DNA of 64,000 nt from Oscillospiraceae bacterium (GTDB taxonomy: Bacteria > Bacillota > Clostridia > Oscillospirales > Ruminococcaceae), in NCBI GenBank assembly GCA_021203065.1, contig JAJQBX010000032.1, positions 1 to 64,000 on the forward strand. Reading direction: 5' to 3'. Each line of letters opens with the position of its first letter. The stretch's first letter is position 1. Shown here piece after piece: positions 60,758 to 64,000 of the stretch. The notes beneath the pieces are model-generated. The model searched no databases. It worked only from the letters and a program-made list of their open reading frames with translations, and had not been told where the DNA came from. A program made the translations under genes and the position numbers.

Positions 60758-61717
60758 ATGGCAGAAAAGTATACAGTTTCACTCGCACAGTTTGCAAAGG
60801 AAGTAAACCTAAAAACGGTCTACACCCCCAAAGACCTGTCAAAAATAATGATTTCCAACAACGACATCAACCGTCCGGGACTTCAGCTCACCGGCTTCTA
60901 TGCCTATTTCAATAACGAGAAGATCCAGATTTGCGGAAATACCGAATTTGCATATCTTCAAGGGCTGGCATCCGACGAGAGAAAAAGAGTCCTGATGACC
61001 CTTTTCTCATATAAATTCCCTGCACTCATCATTTCCCGCGGGCATGAGCCTTTCCCGGAAATGATGGATGCCGCAACAGAATACGGTGTTCCGGTTCTGT
61101 CGTCAGAGCTCGACACCTCGGAAGTTATGTCAAGAGGAATTGCTTATCTTAATACCCAGCTCGGTCAGAGAATCACCCGTCACGGTGTTCTCATTGAAAT
61201 CTACGGCGAGGGCGTACTTATCGTCGGCGAAAGCGGCGTAGGTAAGTCGGAGACAGCAATCGAGCTCGTCAAGAGAGGACATAGATTGGTTGCAGACGAT
61301 GCGGTTGAAATCAAGAAAGTATCCGCAATCTCCCTTGTCGGTTCATCTCCTGACAATATCCGCCACTTTATAGAGCTTCGAGGCATAGGAATAGTTAACG
61401 CAAGAAGACTCTTCGGTATGGGTGCTGTCAAGATGACCGAGAAAATAGATCTCGTCGTCAAGCTCGAAATCTGGGATCCCGACAAGGTCTATGACCGTAT
61501 GGGCGTCGATTCCGAGAGCATGGACATCTTAGGAGTTAATATTCCCTGTATCACAATCCCCGTTAAGCCCGGACGCAACTTGGCAGTAATTTTAGAGGTT
61601 GCCGCAATGAACAACCGCCAGAAGAAGATGGGCTATAACGCCGCTCAGGAGCTTCTCAACAACTTGGGTCTTGAGATGGAGGGAACAGAGACGGTTTCCA
61701 AGTGGGAGGATTTCTGA
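60758..61717 (+). CDS. hprK: HPr kinase/phosphorylase
   Basis: A 319-residue HprK. The N-terminal domain is followed by the catalytic domain with RHGVLIEI (His 142), Walker A GESGVGKS (157-164) and the signature ELRGIGIVNARRLFG (about 207-221). It phosphorylates and dephosphorylates Ser46 of HPr, the key switch of catabolite control in Gram-positives. AAAGGAG precedes the ATG. Its stop overlaps the next start (TGATG). Confidence 0.95.
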   Translation: MAEKYTVSLAQFAKEVNLKTVYTPKDLSKIMISNNDINRPGLQLTGFYAYFNNEKIQICGNTEFAYLQGLASDERKRVLMTLFSYKFPALIISRGHEPFPEMMDAATEYGVPVLSSELDTSEVMSRGIAYLNTQLGQRITRHGVLIEIYGEGVLIVGESGVGKSETAIELVKRGHRLVADDAVEIKKVSAISLVGSSPDNIRHFIELRGIGIVNARRLFGMGAVKMTEKIDLVVKLEIWDPDKVYDRMGVDSESMDILGVNIPCITIPVKPGRNLAVILEVAAMNNRQKKMGYNAAQELLNNLGLEMEGTETVSKWEDF

Positions 61718-62445
61718 TGCTTATCCAAGCTGACCTTCACACCCACACAATAGCCTCCGACCATGCCTATTCAACCCTCACAGAAAACTGCCGTGCGGCA
61801 GCTGATTTGGGCTTGAAAGCCATCGCCATGACCGACCACTACGGCATAATGCCAGACACCGCTCATGAATGGCACTTCACAAATATGCGAGTTCTTCCAA
61901 GAACAGTTTTCGGCGTTACCGTTCTTAAAGGCGCAGAGGTAAACATATATAACTATAACGGCGATGTCGATATGCACGAGGACCTTCTCAAAAAGATGGA
62001 GTGGGTGGTCGCATCGTATCACAAATACACTTTTGAAGAGCTTTCCGACGACCCGAAGGTTGTTTCCGACGGCTACATCAAGCTCTGTCAGAACCCGTAT
62101 ATTGACGTTATCGGGCATCCGACAACCGACTTCTTCCCATTCGAGCACGAAAGAGTCCTGAAAGTCTTCAAGGAGTATGAAAAGCTCGTTGAGCTGAACG
62201 AAAGTTCGCTTATGAGAAAGAAAGGCTCTCTCAAAAACTCGGTTCCGATTCTCAAGCTTTGCAAAAAGTACGAAATCCCGATAGTAGTCGATACCGATGC
62301 CCATTTCTGGGACGCTGTAGGAAAGACTTCTACAGTCGAAAAAGTCCTGAAAGAAGTCGATTTTCCCGAAAAGCTTATCTTAAACAGCGACTGGGAAAAG
62401 GTGAAAGAGTGGATCTTAAGAAAGCACCCACAGCTTGAGCTATAA
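61717..62445 (+). CDS. PHP-domain phosphatase, YcdX-like
   Basis: A 242-residue PHP hydrolase. The metal-binding motifs are ADLHTHTIASDHAYST (first motif), AMTDHYG, KGAEVNI, VIGHP and VDTDAHF, giving a trinuclear site as in YcdX. It hydrolyses phosphomonoesters such as histidinol phosphate or nucleotides; the true substrate is unknown. ATG 61717 is chosen because GGAGG sits 7 bases before it inside hprK. Confidence 0.88.
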   Translation: MLIQADLHTHTIASDHAYSTLTENCRAAADLGLKAIAMTDHYGIMPDTAHEWHFTNMRVLPRTVFGVTVLKGAEVNIYNYNGDVDMHEDLLKKMEWVVASYHKYTFEELSDDPKVVSDGYIKLCQNPYIDVIGHPTTDFFPFEHERVLKVFKEYEKLVELNESSLMRKKGSLKNSVPILKLCKKYEIPIVVDTDAHFWDAVGKTSTVEKVLKEVDFPEKLILNSDWEKVKEWILRKHPQLEL

Positions 62446-62470
62446 TAACTATTGAAATGGTGACAAAGTA

Positions 62471-63370
62471 ATGCCAAACAGCATAGAATCCCTGAAAGAA
62501 ATATCCCGAAAATACGACTGCAGATTCCTGATAAACGAGCCACTCAAAGAGCATACAACCTTCAGAATCGGTGGTCCATGCGATATAATGATATTTCCGA
62601 ACAGCGTTGAAGCTCTGAAAGAGCTTTTGCAGGAAGCCGACAGATATATGATTCTCGGGAATGGTTCGAATGTCCTCTTTTCGGATAACGGCTATCGTGG
62701 AGCGATATTTGTTCTCGGCTCAGACATGTCGGACATTTCGGTCGATGGCGAATATATCACAGCTTATGCAGGCTCTTCTTTGGTAAGAGTATGCAAAGCG
62801 GCACTTGATTCGTCCCTTACTGGTCTTGAATTTGCCTACGGAATCCCCGGAAGCGTCGGCGGAGCGGTATTCATGAATGCCGGAGCTTATGGTGGAGAAA
62901 TGAAAGATGTAGTAACGGAAGTAACCTGCATAAATCAATCCGGAGAGACCATAACCTATTCAGCCGATAAGCTTGATTTCGGTTATCGCCGGTCACGCTT
63001 CACCGATTCCGGCGAAATAATAATCTCAGCGAGGTTCAAGCTCTCTCATGGCGACAAAGACGCCATCAAGTCCCGTATGGATGAACTGATTGCAAGGCGT
63101 AAATCCCGTCAGCCGCTTGAATACCCAAGCGCAGGCTCGACTTTCAAGAGACCGGAGGGCACATATGCCGGACTTGTAATTGAGGAAAGTGGCTTAAAAG
63201 GCTTCTCTGTAGGCGGTGCAAAGGTCTCCGACAAGCATGCGAATTTTGTTATCAATACAGGAGATGCAACAGCTTCGGATGTCTTGAACCTGATTTCCCA
63301 CATAAAGAAGACAGTTTCAGAAAAAACTGGATATTCGCTTGAGTGTGAAGTCAAACTGATAGAAGAATAG
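62471..63370 (+). CDS. murB: UDP-N-acetylenolpyruvoylglucosamine reductase
   Basis: A 299-residue type II MurB. The FAD-binding segments HTTFRIGGPCD, LGNGSNVLFSD and GIPGSVGGAVFMNAGAYGGE, the RRSRF region, the Ser of PSAGSTFKRPEG (catalytic) and the C-terminal SDKHANFVIN are present. It reduces the enolpyruvyl group to form UDP-MurNAc. The ribosome site GGTGA is weak. Its place between the PHP gene and rapZ is standard in Clostridia. Confidence 0.95.
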   Translation: MPNSIESLKEISRKYDCRFLINEPLKEHTTFRIGGPCDIMIFPNSVEALKELLQEADRYMILGNGSNVLFSDNGYRGAIFVLGSDMSDISVDGEYITAYAGSSLVRVCKAALDSSLTGLEFAYGIPGSVGGAVFMNAGAYGGEMKDVVTEVTCINQSGETITYSADKLDFGYRRSRFTDSGEIIISARFKLSHGDKDAIKSRMDELIARRKSRQPLEYPSAGSTFKRPEGTYAGLVIEESGLKGFSVGGAKVSDKHANFVINTGDATASDVLNLISHIKKTVSEKTGYSLECEVKLIEE

Positions 63371-63392
63371 GCAACAAAACGGGAGGAAGAAT

Positions 63393-64000
63393 ATGAAAAT
63401 CGTCATTGTAACAGGGATGTCGGGAGCAGGGAAGTCGAGTGCCATCAACTATCTTGAGGACATCGGCTACTACTGCATCGACAACATGCCTCCCGAAATG
63501 CTCTTAAGCCTCTCGAGATTCATTATCGGCACAGATAAGCTTGTAACAAAGCTTGCGGTCTCGGTCGACATCCGTTCAGGCGAGCTTTTCTCGAAGTTTG
63601 AGGACTGCGTCAATGCCTTAAGAGCTCCCGACGTTGAGCTTTCCGTTCTCTATCTCGATGCCGACGATGACACTCTGGTCAAAAGATACAAAGAAACAAG
63701 GCGTAAGCACCCACTTGATGCCGAAGCTTTCGGAAACCTCTATAAAGCCATTTCGCTTGAGCGTGAAGAGACTAAAATAGCCAAGGAAATGTCCGATTTC
63801 TATATAGACACAACCGATTTCGGAATGGCTGATTTCCATGCTGAAATGGCGGAGTTCTTCACCGACAAGGGCGCAAGAATGGCGATAAGCGTCATTTCAT
63901 TCGGCTTCAAATATGGAATCCCGAAGGATGCCGACTTGGTTTTTGACGTCAGATGCCTCCCGAATCCCTATTACATCCCGGAGCTCAAGAATAAAACAGG
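63393..64000 (+). CDS. rapZ: RapZ/YvcJ nucleotide-binding protein, 5' part
   Basis: At least 202 residues, open at the window end. The Walker A GMSGAGKSS, CIDNMPPEML, the RRKHPL motif and FGFKYGIPKDADLVFDVRCLPNP are the RapZ/YvcJ signatures; about 85 C-terminal residues are missing. It binds GTP or ATP and in other bacteria controls glucosamine-6-phosphate synthase through small RNAs or competence. GGGAGGAAG precedes the ATG. In Clostridia the next genes are usually yvcK and whiA, outside this window. Confidence 0.93.
   Translation, partial: MKIVIVTGMSGAGKSSAINYLEDIGYYCIDNMPPEMLLSLSRFIIGTDKLVTKLAVSVDIRSGELFSKFEDCVNALRAPDVELSVLYLDADDDTLVKRYKETRRKHPLDAEAFGNLYKAISLEREETKIAKEMSDFYIDTTDFGMADFHAEMAEFFTDKGARMAISVISFGFKYGIPKDADLVFDVRCLPNPYYIPELKNKT

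Noticed and set aside
1-64000. CRISPR array, insertion sequence or prophage
   Set aside because: No regularly spaced repeats with unique spacers, transposase, integrase or phage structural genes were seen.

Overview
The window looks like chromosomal DNA of a Gram-positive anaerobe of the class Clostridia (Ruminococcaceae/Oscillospiraceae-like). The indications are an Rrf2 regulator next to a SufCBDSU iron-sulfur operon with SufU instead of SufA, a sodium-pumping oxaloacetate decarboxylase, the CdaA/CdaR cyclic-di-AMP pair, an HprK-PHP-MurB-RapZ cluster, many TetR/ABC efflux genes, strong AGGAGG-type ribosome sites and a mid-range GC content. The genus is an inference. I see no transposase, phage module or CRISPR array.

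Region by region: 1-451 is the end of an rRNA operon (3' part of 5S rRNA, then tRNA-Lys, -Glu, -Met, -Trp). 495-650 holds a five-repeat response-regulator-type promoter that appears to drive only a short RNA. 784-2732 is an Xre regulator, a zinc-ribbon membrane protein and an SPFH protein. 2793-9466 (minus) is a five-gene efflux operon: two ABC ATPases, a permease and a heterodimeric ABC exporter. 9585-13114 (minus) is a second operon: Cys-cluster protein, nitroreductase, two divergent class-M-like sirtuins and a PARG-type macrodomain hydrolase. An 84-bp operator/promoter repeat precedes both operons, and the second copy also precedes the TetR gene at 13272, so one repressor probably controls drug export and a protein ADP-ribosylation cassette together. 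14131-15021 is a lipoprotein gene bracketed by a hairpin and its inverted copy.

15060-20500 is the Rrf2-suf block. 20547-22463 is a GH127 arabinofuranosidase, and 22569-26055 the oxaloacetate decarboxylase operon. 26255-30663 is a cell-wall operon (hydrolase, membrane-anchored MurF, Ddl, amidohydrolase). 30715-34191 is an ABC operon behind a second copy of the five-repeat promoter. 34277-36085 has a CmpB-like membrane protein and an M29 aminopeptidase. 36154-40334 (minus) is XpaC, TelA and phosphoglucomutase. 40544-43236 is ComM and fused IspDF. 43362-44750 is a DUF3343 protein with a class V aminotransferase. 44821-48713 is CdaA, CdaR and an FAD oxidoreductase. 48753-56994 (minus) is a Ca2+-type P-ATPase, a flavin-reductase-like protein, a PRPP synthetase and the PotABCD polyamine transporter. 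57310-64000 is MurD, GNAT, a methionine-gamma-lyase-like enzyme, HprK, a PHP phosphatase, MurB and the start of RapZ, which runs off the window.

The most interesting material is (1) the TetR-linked sirtuin-sirtuin-PARG cassette with its duplicated operator and (2) the pair of five-repeat promoters, one of which seems to make a small RNA. Functions are assigned from recognisable motifs and family memory only; no searches were run.
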